A DNA stretch of 29,586 bases, taken from contig CAWULT010000053.1 in assembly GCA_963923455.1 (NCBI GenBank), positions 1 through 29,586 on the forward strand, read 5' to 3'. This document shows, piece after piece, positions 1-7,966 of this stretch. A program made the translations under genes and the position numbers. Each line of letters begins with the position of its first letter. The stretch's first letter is position 1. The stretch is from CAWULT01 sp963923455. Lineage in GTDB: Bacteria > Acidobacteriota > Vicinamibacteria > Vicinamibacterales > UBA2999. The notes beneath the pieces were generated by a model. That model saw only the letters and a list, made by a program, of their open reading frames with translations. It ran no database searches and was not told where the DNA came from.

Positions 1-1452
1 CCCGACCTCGGCCAGCGCCATCGCCATCGTCTCGGCGAGCGCAAGCGTCTGCTGTCCCGCGAGGAGCCCGGTCATCAGCGACAGCGCCCGGGCCCCGTCG
101 CGCACGGCATCGTCGGGGGCAGCCGCGAGCAGTCGCGCCAGCGCATGCGCGAACCCGGCCTGGTCCGGAAACGCCGCCGCGGCCTCCTCGAGCCGGTCGC
201 GGGCCTCGCGGTAGCGTCCCAGGCGCACCAGGCCCATCGCGTAGCCGAAGCTGGCCTGCGACACACCGGGGCTGGCGCGGAGGATCTCCGCGTAATGCGG
301 CAGCGACTCCTCCACCCGCCCGCGGCGGCGCAGCGCGTTGGCCAGATTGAAGCGCGCCTCGAGATATCCCGGGTCGTGACGCACCGCGGCGTCATAGGCC
401 GCGATGGCCTCGTCGTCCCGCCGCCCGGCCTCGAGGACCGCACCGATGCCGAAGTGCGCGCGGGCCAGGTCGGGCGCGAGTCGCACGGCCGCGCGGTACT
501 GCTCGAGCGCCTCGTCGAGGCGTCCCGACATGTACAACGAGGTCCCCAGGTTCAGGCGCGTCGGGGCGTCGTCCGGCGCGAGCGCCACGGCCTCCTGGAG
601 CCGGGCGACCGCCTCCGGCCACTGCCGCGCATCCATCGCCTGGACGCCCCGTGTCTCCACGGCGGAGGCGTTGTGCAGCAGGCGCGCCACCTCGCCCATC
701 AGCGGATCGGCCGGCGGCAGATCCACCTCGCCGCGCTGCCGCAGGTGCGCCTCGGCCCTGGCCCGGTCGCCCAGGCCACGATACGCGAGCGCCAGCGGGT
801 AGTGCACGCGCGAGGCATCCGGGGCAAGCCCCAGCGCCTGCTCCAGGTGTACGACCGCCTGCGAGAAGTCGCGGCGTGCCAGCGCCGCGCGGCCGAGACC
901 ATAGAACACCGCGCCGCTGCGCGGGTCGAGGGCGCGCGCCTGCGACAGGAGCCGCTCCGCATCGGCCGGGCGGTCCAGCATCAGGTACATCTCCGACAGC
1001 CAGACCAGGGTGGGCACGTGCGACGGCGCGAGCCGGCGCGCGACCTCGAAAGACTCGGCCGCCCTCGCGGTGTCGTGGCCGAACCGGTACACGTGGCCGC
1101 GGAAGTAGGGCCACTGCATCTCACTCGGATCGAGCGCGCGGGCGTTGTCGAAGCACGCGCCCGCCGCCTCGTAATACTCGGCGGCGATGAACAGCTTCCC
1201 CATGTCGCCGTAGGCCGAGGCGAGTTCCCGCCCGGACGCGTCAGCCCTGGCCACCACCGCCTGAAGGGCCGCATGCCGGTCGCGGATCTGGCGCTGCACC
1301 GGCGCAGCGGCGCTCGACACATCGGGCAGCGTCACCGGGAGGAGGACGGGCCGCACGGACGCGCCGCCCGGAGACGAGCCCGGCGGCGAGGCGCCGCCGC
1401 AGGCCGCCAGGCCCGCACCAAGCACGAGCACGAGCAGCGCGGTCCGAGCCAC
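1..1452 (-). CDS. TPR-repeat lipoprotein (3' end outside window)
   Basis: A GTG start at 1452 opens a frame with no stop to the window edge: 484 codons seen, C-terminus missing. The N-terminus is a lipoprotein signal: hydrophobic run LLVLVLGAGLAAC with the lipobox Cys at residue 18, followed by a Gly/Ser/Pro-rich linker. The rest is helical tetratricopeptide repeats, with recurring patterns such as A-x-F-x-x-G-x-x-L-x-x-x-G-R and 'LNLGTSLYMSGRLDEALEQY'. TPRs are protein-interaction scaffolds; no catalytic domain is visible. The start overlaps the stop of the upstream FG-GAP gene by one base (TAGTG), which points to translational coupling and a shared mRNA. FG-GAP/UnbV and TPR proteins are often neighbours in Acidobacteriota, so the two probably work together at the membrane or surface (inference). 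Frame and lipobox are clear; the role is unknown. Confidence 0.9.
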   Translation of the reverse strand, partial: MARTALLVLVLGAGLAACGGASPPGSSPGGASVRPVLLPVTLPDVSSAAAPVQRQIRDRHAALQAVVARADASGRELASAYGDMGKLFIAAEYYEAAGACFDNARALDPSEMQWPYFRGHVYRFGHDTARAAESFEVARRLAPSHVPTLVWLSEMYLMLDRPADAERLLSQARALDPRSGAVFYGLGRAALARRDFSQAVVHLEQALGLAPDASRVHYPLALAYRGLGDRARAEAHLRQRGEVDLPPADPLMGEVARLLHNASAVETRGVQAMDARQWPEAVARLQEAVALAPDDAPTRLNLGTSLYMSGRLDEALEQYRAAVRLAPDLARAHFGIGAVLEAGRRDDEAIAAYDAAVRHDPGYLEARFNLANALRRRGRVEESLPHYAEILRASPGVSQASFGYAMGLVRLGRYREARDRLEEAAAAFPDQAGFAHALARLLAAAPDDAVRDGARALSLMTGLLAGQQTLALAETMAMALAEVG

Positions 1453-3194
1453 TACGCCGCCCCCGTGCCCTGCCGGAGCGTGGTGTAGCGGTCCACGGGA
1501 ACGGCCGCGAACGTCTCACGGCGGCCATCCGGCCAGATGACGCGCACGGTCGGCGGTGCGGCCGACGCGCCCAGGCCAACCAGCACGCGGGGGTCTCGCG
1601 ACGAGGCGTAGCTGCCGTCGGTATAGGCGCGGCGCCACAGCGGCGGTTCGCCAGCGCGGATCACCTCGACGCGCGCACCCAGCACGTCGCGGCCGCCCGG
1701 GCCGACCAGACGCAGCCCGAGCCAATGGGCCGTTGCGTGCTCGTTGACGAGCAGGCGGGCCGGACCATTGCTCGTCGCCACGAACGCATCGAGGTCACCG
1801 TCGTTGTCGATGTCACCGAGGGCCAGGCCACGGCCGACGTCGCTGGTGCGAAACGCCGCGCCCGCCCGGTCCGACACGTCCTCGAAGCGGCCGCCGCCGA
1901 CGTTGCGCAGCAACAGGCGCCGCTGGCGCAGCGGGTACGGGTCGCTCGCCTGCCGCAGCCGCTCGATGACCTGCACGGTGCCGTTCACCGACAGCACGTC
2001 GAGCCGGCCGTCGTTGTCGACGTCGAGCCATCCGATGCCGAAGCCCGTGTAGGGCAGGCTGGCAGGTCCGATGCCGGACGCGGCGCTGCGATCCTCGAAG
2101 ACCCCGGTGCCATCGTTGACGAAGAGGTTGCTGCCCTCGCCGGTGAGTTCCGTCATGACGAGGTCGTCATCCCCGTCACCATCGGCGTCGCCGGCATCGA
2201 CGCCCATGCTGGCCTCGGCTTTCGCCGTGACCGGCAGGGCCACGCCCGACAGCAACGCCGCGTTCCTGAACGTGCCGTCGCCCGCGTTCTGCCACAGCAG
2301 GTTCTCCTGCCCGTCGTTGGTGACGTAGAGGTCGATCCACCCGTCGCCGTTGAAGTCCGCTGTGACCACCCCGAGCCCGGGCCCGAACTCGCCTGCGATG
2401 CCGGAGGAGACGGTCGCGTCGGCGAACGTGCCGTCGCGACGGTTGACGTAGAGCCGGTCCGGCAGCGGCGGATAGGCGTCCGGCGTGCAGTAGTCGCTCG
2501 CGCCGGCGGGGCTGACGCAGGGCCGGCTCGTGCTCAGGCCGTAGCGCAGGTAGTTCGTCACGAACAGATCCAGCCAGCCGTCGCGGTTGACGTCGACCCA
2601 GGCCGCCGAGACGCTCCACGCCCGGTGGGCGGTGCCGCTGGCCGCCGAGACGTCGGTGAACGTGCCGTCGCCGTTGTTGTGCAGCAGCTGGTTGGGTGCG
2701 TCGAACTTCGTCAGGTAGAGGTCCACGTGGCCGTCGTTGTCGTAGTCACCGGCGGCGACGCCCATGCCGTACCCGGCGGCGCGGATACCGCTCGTGCCGG
2801 TGACGTCGGTGAAGTGGACGCTCCGGCTGCCGTCGGGGCGCACCGTGAGGTCGTTGCGGTAGAGACGGTCCGGCGGACGATCCGCGGCGAGCCCGTTCCC
2901 CGCCCCGGGCGCGAGCGGGCCGCTCTGGACCAGGTAGACGTCGAGGTCGCCGTCGTTGTCGTAGTCGAGCAACGCCGCCCCTGGCGCCAGCACCTCGGTC
3001 ATGTACCAGCGGCCCGACATGCCGTTGACGTGGACGAAATCGAGGCCCCAGGCGTGGGCGCGATCGACGAACCACTCCTCCGCGCGACCGGTGGCCGGGG
3101 CCGCCGGGGAGCCTGGCGGCTCGGGTGCCCCGGTGCCACAGGCCACCAGGATCCCCGCCGCGAGCACGCCGAGCGCGAACCTGGCCTCCCGCAT
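1452..3194 (-). CDS. FG-GAP/VCBS repeat lipoprotein with C-terminal ASPIC/UnbV domain (CRTAC1-like)
   Basis: 580 residues from ATG 3194; a TTG three codons upstream (3203) is possible, and neither has an ideally spaced Shine-Dalgarno (GAGAG at 3207-3211). The N-terminus is a lipoprotein signal ending LVAC (Cys19). Seven calcium-type DxDxDG loops follow, at about residues 77, 150, 201, 280, 336, 391 and 461 (DYDNDG, DYDNDG, DVNRDG, DFNGDG, DADGDG, DVDNDG, DIDNDG). They are spaced like blades of an FG-GAP/VCBS beta-propeller, and most are followed by a D-L-Y/F-V strand. Residues about 487-575 match the ASPIC/UnbV domain (NEHATAHWLGLRLVG ... VRVIWPDGRRE). The product should be an outer-envelope, Ca2+-binding propeller; its ligand is unknown. 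It is followed directly by a TPR lipoprotein gene with overlapping stop and start. Family assignment is secure, function is not. Confidence 0.93.
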   Translation of the reverse strand: MREARFALGVLAAGILVACGTGAPEPPGSPAAPATGRAEEWFVDRAHAWGLDFVHVNGMSGRWYMTEVLAPGAALLDYDNDGDLDVYLVQSGPLAPGAGNGLAADRPPDRLYRNDLTVRPDGSRSVHFTDVTGTSGIRAAGYGMGVAAGDYDNDGHVDLYLTKFDAPNQLLHNNGDGTFTDVSAASGTAHRAWSVSAAWVDVNRDGWLDLFVTNYLRYGLSTSRPCVSPAGASDYCTPDAYPPLPDRLYVNRRDGTFADATVSSGIAGEFGPGLGVVTADFNGDGWIDLYVTNDGQENLLWQNAGDGTFRNAALLSGVALPVTAKAEASMGVDAGDADGDGDDDLVMTELTGEGSNLFVNDGTGVFEDRSAASGIGPASLPYTGFGIGWLDVDNDGRLDVLSVNGTVQVIERLRQASDPYPLRQRRLLLRNVGGGRFEDVSDRAGAAFRTSDVGRGLALGDIDNDGDLDAFVATSNGPARLLVNEHATAHWLGLRLVGPGGRDVLGARVEVIRAGEPPLWRRAYTDGSYASSRDPRVLVGLGASAAPPTVRVIWPDGRRETFAAVPVDRYTTLRQGTGAA

Positions 3195-3395
3195 GCGGAG
3201 CAAATGCTCTCACATCTCGTCCCGGGCGCAACCGCCCACCAGTCATGGGAAACCAGGAGCGTGTTGCGCCACGTTTCACGGATTGCTGTCGGCGCCCGTC
3301 CGACCGCGTCGCAATCGGGGGTTGACCGGGCTACCATGTCGTCGCCCCTCGCCACACCAGCACGAGTCGTGCCCTTGGAAAGGACTCTGACCGTG

Positions 3396-4811
3396 ATGCC
3401 CACGCCAACCCGGTTCTCATCCGCCCTCCTCTCGGGGGCGTTCCTCCTGTGCCCGGCCCTGCTGTCGGCCGGCACGACGATCCACGTCTCCGCGGTGCAC
3501 GACGAACTCGGCGGTGGAGGGTGCAGTCTTCGGGCCGCCGTGATCGCGGCCAACACCGACACCACCGTCGACAGCTGCCCGGCCGGATCCGGCGCCGACA
3601 CGATCGTCCTGCCGGCGGGCACCTTCGGCCTGTCGCTCGCCGGGCCCAACGAGGACTACGCTCGGACGGGTGACCTCGACATCCGCGGCGCCGTGACCAT
3701 CCAGGGTGCCGGGGCCGATCAGACGGTCATCGCCGGCAACCACCTCGTGGACCCGGCTGAGTGGTGGGCGAACGATCGCGTGCTCCACGTTTCGGCACAC
3801 GGCAGCCTCACCCTGACCGGCGTGGCGGTCCGCAGCGGCCGCTGCTACTCGGGCGGCGGCATCGCGAACCACGGCCGACTGAGCATCGTCGACAGCGAGA
3901 TCGTGGGCAACCAGACCAGCGCGTACTGGTCGTGCGGCGGCGGCGGCAACTGGGGCGGCGGCGGAAGCATCTACAACAGAGGCGAGCGTCACGTCCTGCG
4001 CTCAAGGGTGATGGGCACCGACGGAACCGACGGTTTCGCGGGAGACACCACTGCTCCGGGCGGCGCCATCTACAACGCGGGGCGTGCAACGGTGGTCGAG
4101 AGTCTCATCTGGGGCTGGGCCGCGGCCGGGGGCGGGATCTTCAACGAAGGAGGGCTGCGCCTGGTGGATTCGCGACTCGCGGGTTCCGCCCGCTTCATGG
4201 GGGCAGCACTCGACAACGACGGCGGCTCCGCCGTCCTCACTCGCGACACGGTCGACGCCAGCGTAGGTCTCGGCACCATCGTCAACGGCCACGGTATCAA
4301 CGGCGCGCCATCCAAGCTGCTGATCGAGAACTCCACGGTGAGCGGAAACACCAACTACCGATTGGCAGCCATCTCGAATGTCAATGGCGAGGTGAAGGTG
4401 GTCGGCAGCACCGTGACCGGCAACGAGGCGTGGGAGTGGAGCGCGGGTATCGCGGGCGTCGTGCACCTCACGAACACCGTCGTCGCCGGCAACGTGGGCG
4501 CCCCCAACTGCGACGCGTACGCCGTCAGCCACGGCTACAACGCCGACAGCGACAACTCCTGCAACCTCGGCACGGCTGGCGACCAGCCCAACGTCGATCC
4601 GCGGCTCGGCCCGCTGGCGGACCACGGCGGCCCGACGCCGACACACGCCCTGTTCGAGGACAGCCCGCTCCTCGATCGCATTCCAGCCGGCCTGTGTCGC
4701 TTCCCCACGGATCAGCGCGGCGTGGCCCGCCCGGCCGGCGGCGCCTGCGACATCGGCGCCTTCGAGCGGGGACCGGGCGACCTGTTCGCGCCCGACCGCA
4801 ACGACGACTGA
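3396..4811 (+). CDS. Secreted CSLREA / choice-of-anchor Q right-handed beta-helix protein
   Basis: 471 residues from ATG 3396, preceded by GGAAAGGA at 3377-3384. GTG 3393 and an in-frame ATG at 3336 are alternatives, but 3396 puts the Sec signal peptide (ALLSGAFLLCPALLSAG) at the N-terminus. Residues 43-48 read CSLRAA followed by VIAAN, a variant of the CSLREA N-terminal motif. The middle is a series of short strands rich in Gly-Gly-Gly-Ile-x-Asn (GGGIANHG, GGAIYNAG, GGGIFNEGG) and 'STVTGNEA/NSTVSGNT' turns, typical of a parallel beta-helix. The end (VDPRLGPLADHGGPTPTHAL ... GACDIGAFE, Cys at 451) is the conserved C-terminal block of choice-of-anchor-Q proteins. Only about 14 residues follow it, with no transmembrane or PEP-CTERM-like anchor, so it may be released. 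Probable extracellular polysaccharide-binding or adhesin-like role; substrate not predictable. Confidence 0.88.
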   Translation: MPTPTRFSSALLSGAFLLCPALLSAGTTIHVSAVHDELGGGGCSLRAAVIAANTDTTVDSCPAGSGADTIVLPAGTFGLSLAGPNEDYARTGDLDIRGAVTIQGAGADQTVIAGNHLVDPAEWWANDRVLHVSAHGSLTLTGVAVRSGRCYSGGGIANHGRLSIVDSEIVGNQTSAYWSCGGGGNWGGGGSIYNRGERHVLRSRVMGTDGTDGFAGDTTAPGGAIYNAGRATVVESLIWGWAAAGGGIFNEGGLRLVDSRLAGSARFMGAALDNDGGSAVLTRDTVDASVGLGTIVNGHGINGAPSKLLIENSTVSGNTNYRLAAISNVNGEVKVVGSTVTGNEAWEWSAGIAGVVHLTNTVVAGNVGAPNCDAYAVSHGYNADSDNSCNLGTAGDQPNVDPRLGPLADHGGPTPTHALFEDSPLLDRIPAGLCRFPTDQRGVARPAGGACDIGAFERGPGDLFAPDRNDD

Positions 4812-4819
4812 GGTCCACC

Positions 4820-4844
4820 GGCCGGCGCCCCGGCGGCGCCGGCC
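4820..4844. terminator. Strong hairpin between convergent genes
   Basis: A perfect 10-bp inverted repeat, GGCCGGCGCC / GGCGCCGGCC, with a 5-base loop, lies 8 bases after the beta-helix stop and 11 bases before the end of the convergent MmgE/PrpD gene. No T-tract follows on either strand, so it is not a textbook intrinsic terminator, but its position fits a bidirectional transcription stop. Confidence 0.6.
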
Positions 4845-4855
4845 CCCGCGCTCCC

Positions 4856-6340
4856 CTACCGGCGCTGCAGCAGCGGGCGCAGCGACGCCACCCGCGGCAG
4901 CGTGTCGATGGCGAGCACGGTGTCGATCAGGCGGGCCGCCACCTGCCGGCCGAGCACCGGGCCCATCAGGTCCCGGGCCTTGTCGACCACCTCCGCCCGG
5001 GACATCGGGTTCCGGACGGTTCCGCGCACGGCCTCGACCCGGTCGGTCAGCACCGTCCCGTCCCGCAGCGTGAGTTCCACGACGGCGACGCGCGCAGGCA
5101 ACAGGGCGGTGAGCGACGCGTCCGGGACGTACTGCACCAGGCGCCGATACTGCAGCACGGTCGGGTCCTGCATCCGCGGCTTGTCGTGGGCCGCCGCGAA
5201 CGAGGCCGTGCCATCGATGAGCATCACCGCCACCATGTGCTGCAGGCAGATGTCGGGGATGTCGCGATCGTCCACCACGGCCCCGACGCTCGGCGCGAGC
5301 CGCACGACCGCGCGCGTGACGTCGCCCGCCGCGAACGGCTGCCGGCGGCGGATGGCGTCGATCGCGTCGAGCGGCGCCTGGATCGGCGTGCCGACCGTCC
5401 ACTTCTTGATGTCGGTGTTGGCGATCTCGAACCGCTCGCCCAGTCCGTCGACGAGGATGGACGGATTGCCGCGTGGGGCCGTGACGCGGAAGAAGTTGTC
5501 GTCGCCGGAGAACACGTCGTCGACGCCGTTCCAGCCCGCCTGCACCAGCACCGCCGCGGTCGCACCGGCGCGGGCGGGCATGCCGCCGAACACGAATCCC
5601 TTCTCGATGTGATCGGTGTCGCGGCCCCAGACCGCGTATCCCGCCGCCTGCTGCGACGCATAGTCCAGCACCCGCCGCATCTGCCGGGCCGTCAGGCCGG
5701 CGGCGCACGCCCCGGCGGCCGCGGCCCCGAAGGTGCCAGCCAGCGCGTGCGTGCTGCGCCGGCTCTCGTCGCGAAACGTCACGCCGCCCAGGGCCATCGT
5801 CAAGCGAGTGCCCACGTCGTAGCCGAGCGTGACGGCGCGCAGGAACCGGCGTCCGCTGACGCCCTGCGCCTCGCCCACCGCCAGCGCCGCCGGCACGACG
5901 GCCGCGCCCGGATGCGACTGCGACGGCCCGTGCGAATCGTCGGTTTCGTCCGAGTGCGCCAGCACCCCGTTGACGAGCGCCGCGTCCATCGCACCGGTGA
6001 GCACGCGCGACCCCACCACGGTGGCCGTGGGCCGACCCGCCTGAGCCCTGGCCAGCGCGAGCGCCGCGCGGCCAGGCGGCAGTTCGGACCCGGACACCAT
6101 CGCCGCGATCGTATCGAGGATGTGGTGCGTGGCCAGCTCCACGACGGGGGCGGGCAGCGCGCGGTCGCCCGCCGTGGCCATGAACTCGCTGAGCCGCGCC
6201 ATCACGGCGCCGACACCGGGATCGCCCTGCGCGCGGAGCGGAGTGACGAGCCACCGCGCCGACGCGGCGGCCGCGAGGCTCGTGGCCAGGAACGCGCGGC
6301 GCGAACGGGCAGTGGCGGCAGAGAGTGGCACGGAGCGCAT
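4856..6340 (-). CDS. MmgE/PrpD family protein with Tat signal
   Basis: 494 residues from ATG 6340. Residues 40-494 match the MmgE/PrpD family (2-methylcitrate dehydratase, cis-aconitate decarboxylase relatives). The block AHSDETDDSHGPSQSHPG (128-145) corresponds to the family's conserved active-site helix region, normally A-H-x-x-D-x-D-D-T-H ... H-P. The N-terminus carries SRRAFLA (residues 13-19) followed by a hydrophobic Ala-rich stretch and an RAQ cleavage site, which is a twin-arginine export signal. Better-known members of the family, such as PrpD, act in the cytoplasm, so export implies a periplasmic hydro-lyase or epimerase-like reaction on an unidentified substrate. It stands alone, divergent from the methyltransferase gene and convergent with the beta-helix gene; no propionate-pathway genes (prpB, prpC) are nearby, so a methylcitrate role is not supported. 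Confidence 0.9.
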   Translation of the reverse strand: MRSVPLSAATARSRRAFLATSLAAAASARWLVTPLRAQGDPGVGAVMARLSEFMATAGDRALPAPVVELATHHILDTIAAMVSGSELPPGRAALALARAQAGRPTATVVGSRVLTGAMDAALVNGVLAHSDETDDSHGPSQSHPGAAVVPAALAVGEAQGVSGRRFLRAVTLGYDVGTRLTMALGGVTFRDESRRSTHALAGTFGAAAAGACAAGLTARQMRRVLDYASQQAAGYAVWGRDTDHIEKGFVFGGMPARAGATAAVLVQAGWNGVDDVFSGDDNFFRVTAPRGNPSILVDGLGERFEIANTDIKKWTVGTPIQAPLDAIDAIRRRQPFAAGDVTRAVVRLAPSVGAVVDDRDIPDICLQHMVAVMLIDGTASFAAAHDKPRMQDPTVLQYRRLVQYVPDASLTALLPARVAVVELTLRDGTVLTDRVEAVRGTVRNPMSRAEVVDKARDLMGPVLGRQVAARLIDTVLAIDTLPRVASLRPLLQRR

Positions 6341-6377
6341 TATCCTACCGCCGTCCCGTGGCCGCAGCTCCCGGCGC

Positions 6378-6386
6378 TGCTACACT
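6378..6386 (+). promoter_or_regulatory. Candidate extended -10 promoter element for the methyltransferase
   Basis: TGCTACACT reads as TGn plus TACACT (4 of 6 to TATAAT), about 40 bases before the ATG at 6426, inside the 85-base divergent intergenic region. No convincing -35 hexamer is present, so an extended -10 promoter is the only reading offered. Confidence 0.35.
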
Positions 6387-6425
6387 CTGACAGCCCGCGC
6401 ACTGGCGCGCCGGACTGGAGGAACC

Positions 6426-7430
6426 ATGGGCCTGCGTGAGACCGACGCGCTGAACCGGATGCTGACGGCGGCCGCGCTGAGCCGCACCCTCTGCACGGTC
6501 GCCGAGCTCGGCGTCGCCGACCAGGTGTCGGCCGGCAGCCCTCGCCCCGTTTCGGCGCTGGCAGCCGCCACTGACGCGCATGAGCGGTCGCTGCACCGTG
6601 CGCTCCGGTTCCTGGCGTCGCACGGCGTGTTCACGGAAACCGCCCCCGGCGTATTCGACCACACGCCGCTCTCGGCCGCGCTCCGGGACGACGCGCCCGG
6701 CTCGTACCGCGCTGGCGCGCGCATGTTCCATCGGATGTTCCCCGGCTGGGACGGGCTCGATCATGCGATCAGGACCGGGGAATCGGGATTCGCGAAGGTC
6801 TATGGCGTGCCCGTGTTCGACTACATCGCCGCACACCCCGACCTCGGACCCTTCGTCGACGCCGGCATGACGTCCTTTCACGGTTACGAAACCGGCGCCA
6901 TGCTCGACGCGTACGACTTCGGCGGGATCCGCGTGCTGGCCGACGTCGGCGGCGGCAACGGATCGTTGCTCGCGGAGGCGCTGCGGCGGCATCCGTCGAT
7001 GCGGGGGCTGCTCTTCGACCTGGGCCACGTCGCGGGCCGGGCCGCCGCGCGCCTCGCGGGCGCCGGGCTGGCCGACCGGTGCCGCGTCGTCGAGGGCAGC
7101 TTCTTCGAGGGCGTGCCGGCCGGCGCCGACGCCTACCTGTTCCGCCACATCATCCACGACTGGACCGACGAGCAGTGCGTCCAGATCCTGTCGCACTGCC
7201 GGCAGGTGATACCGGACGACGGGCGGCTGCTCGTGGTCGAGTGTGTCGTGCCGTCGGGCAACGAGCCGTCGGTCGCGAAGGACTTCGACATCCTGATGAT
7301 GACGTTCCCCGGCGGCATGGAGCGCACCGCCGACGAGTTCCGCGACCTCTTCGCACGCGCGGGCTTCGCCCTCACGTCGATCACGCCGACCGCGACGATG
7401 GTCAGCATCGTCGAGGGGCGTCCGAACTGA
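6426..7430 (+). CDS. SAM-dependent O-methyltransferase, family 2
   Basis: 334 residues from ATG 6426 with GGAGGA at 6417-6422, a clear ribosome-binding site. Residues 1-100 form the helical winged-helix dimerisation domain of the Methyltransf_2 family ('LSRTLCTVAELGVADQV', 'LHRALRFLASHGVF'). The Rossmann methyltransferase fold follows: motif I DVGGGNGS at 173-180, FDLG at 197-200, and the HDW motif at 244-246 in 'HIIHDWTDEQC', where the His is the catalytic base in this family. The family methylates hydroxyls of small aromatics or carotenoids (hydroxyneurosporene, plant caffeate-type enzymes, antibiotic tailoring). No biosynthetic cluster surrounds it, so the substrate is unknown. The family and an intact active site are well supported. 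Confidence 0.93.
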   Translation: MGLRETDALNRMLTAAALSRTLCTVAELGVADQVSAGSPRPVSALAAATDAHERSLHRALRFLASHGVFTETAPGVFDHTPLSAALRDDAPGSYRAGARMFHRMFPGWDGLDHAIRTGESGFAKVYGVPVFDYIAAHPDLGPFVDAGMTSFHGYETGAMLDAYDFGGIRVLADVGGGNGSLLAEALRRHPSMRGLLFDLGHVAGRAAARLAGAGLADRCRVVEGSFFEGVPAGADAYLFRHIIHDWTDEQCVQILSHCRQVIPDDGRLLVVECVVPSGNEPSVAKDFDILMMTFPGGMERTADEFRDLFARAGFALTSITPTATMVSIVEGRPN

Positions 7431-7452
7431 CGGGCATACCTGTTCTTGTCCC

Positions 7453-7480
7453 TCGACACTTCCGGCACGCCCTGGATAAT
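7453..7480 (+). promoter_or_regulatory. Probable sigma-70 type promoter of the DUF6152-TonB receptor operon
   Basis: TCGACA (7453-7458, 5 of 6 to TTGACA) and GATAAT (7475-7480, 5 of 6 to TATAAT) are separated by 16 bases. Transcription would start near 7487, giving a leader of about 31 bases before the ATG at 7518. This is the best housekeeping-type promoter found in the window. Confidence 0.6.
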
Positions 7481-7517
7481 GACGGCGCGCCAACCAAAGG
7501 CGCTCAGGAGATCAGCC

Positions 7518-7922
7518 ATGTCCACAAGGTTCCGTCGCGCCGTCGCCGTCGCGGGCGCGCTCGTCGTGCTCGCCGTCGGGAACCTCCTCGCCCACCACTC
7601 GTTCGCGGCCGAGTACGATCGGGCCAAACCGATCACGCTCAAGGGGACCGTCACCAAGGTCGAGTGGCAGAACCCTCACATCTATTTCTACATGGACGTG
7701 CGCGCCGAAAGCGGCACGGTCGAGAACTGGGCCATCGAAGGCGGCGCGCCCAACACGCTCTACCGGGCCGGGTGGCGCAAGAACTCGCTGCAGGTCGGCA
7801 ACGAGGTGACCGTCGAGGGCTGGCTGGCCAAGAGCGGCGCCAGGCTCGCCAACATGCGCACGGTGGTGCTCGCCGACGGCCGCCGCGTGCTCGGCGGGTC
7901 TTCCGGCGAGCAGCAGAACTGA
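7518..7922 (+). CDS. DUF6152 family secreted protein
   Basis: 134 residues from ATG 7518 with CAGGAGA at 7505-7511. A signal peptide (VAGALVVLAVGNLLA) is followed immediately by the family hallmark HHSFAAEYD at residues 26-34. Then come 'ITLKGTVTKVEWQNPHIYFYMDV' style strands that look like a small OB-like or beta-sandwich domain, ending with a LANMRTVVLADGRRVLGG motif. DUF6152 has no known biochemical role; the His-His start of the mature chain suggests metal binding (inference). It is the first gene of a probable three-gene operon with a second secreted protein and a TonB-dependent receptor, so a role in uptake or processing of the receptor's ligand is plausible. Length and motifs are normal for the family. 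Confidence 0.88.
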   Translation: MSTRFRRAVAVAGALVVLAVGNLLAHHSFAAEYDRAKPITLKGTVTKVEWQNPHIYFYMDVRAESGTVENWAIEGGAPNTLYRAGWRKNSLQVGNEVTVEGWLAKSGARLANMRTVVLADGRRVLGGSSGEQQN

Positions 7923-7966
7923 CGATCGAACGGCGCGCCGTCGCGCCATACCCCCGGGAGCGCTCC

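Noticed and set aside
145..1488. A 447-codon plus-strand open frame at the left edge
   Set aside because: It is antisense to the TPR lipoprotein, whose frame has a lipobox and regular repeats.
3322..3337. TTGACC plus TACCAT as a sigma-70 promoter for the beta-helix gene
   Set aside because: The two elements are only four bases apart, far from the required 16-18.
4856..6340. Assignment as PrpD, 2-methylcitrate dehydratase
   Set aside because: A Tat signal and the absence of prpB/prpC neighbours argue against a cytoplasmic methylcitrate-cycle role; only the family name is kept.
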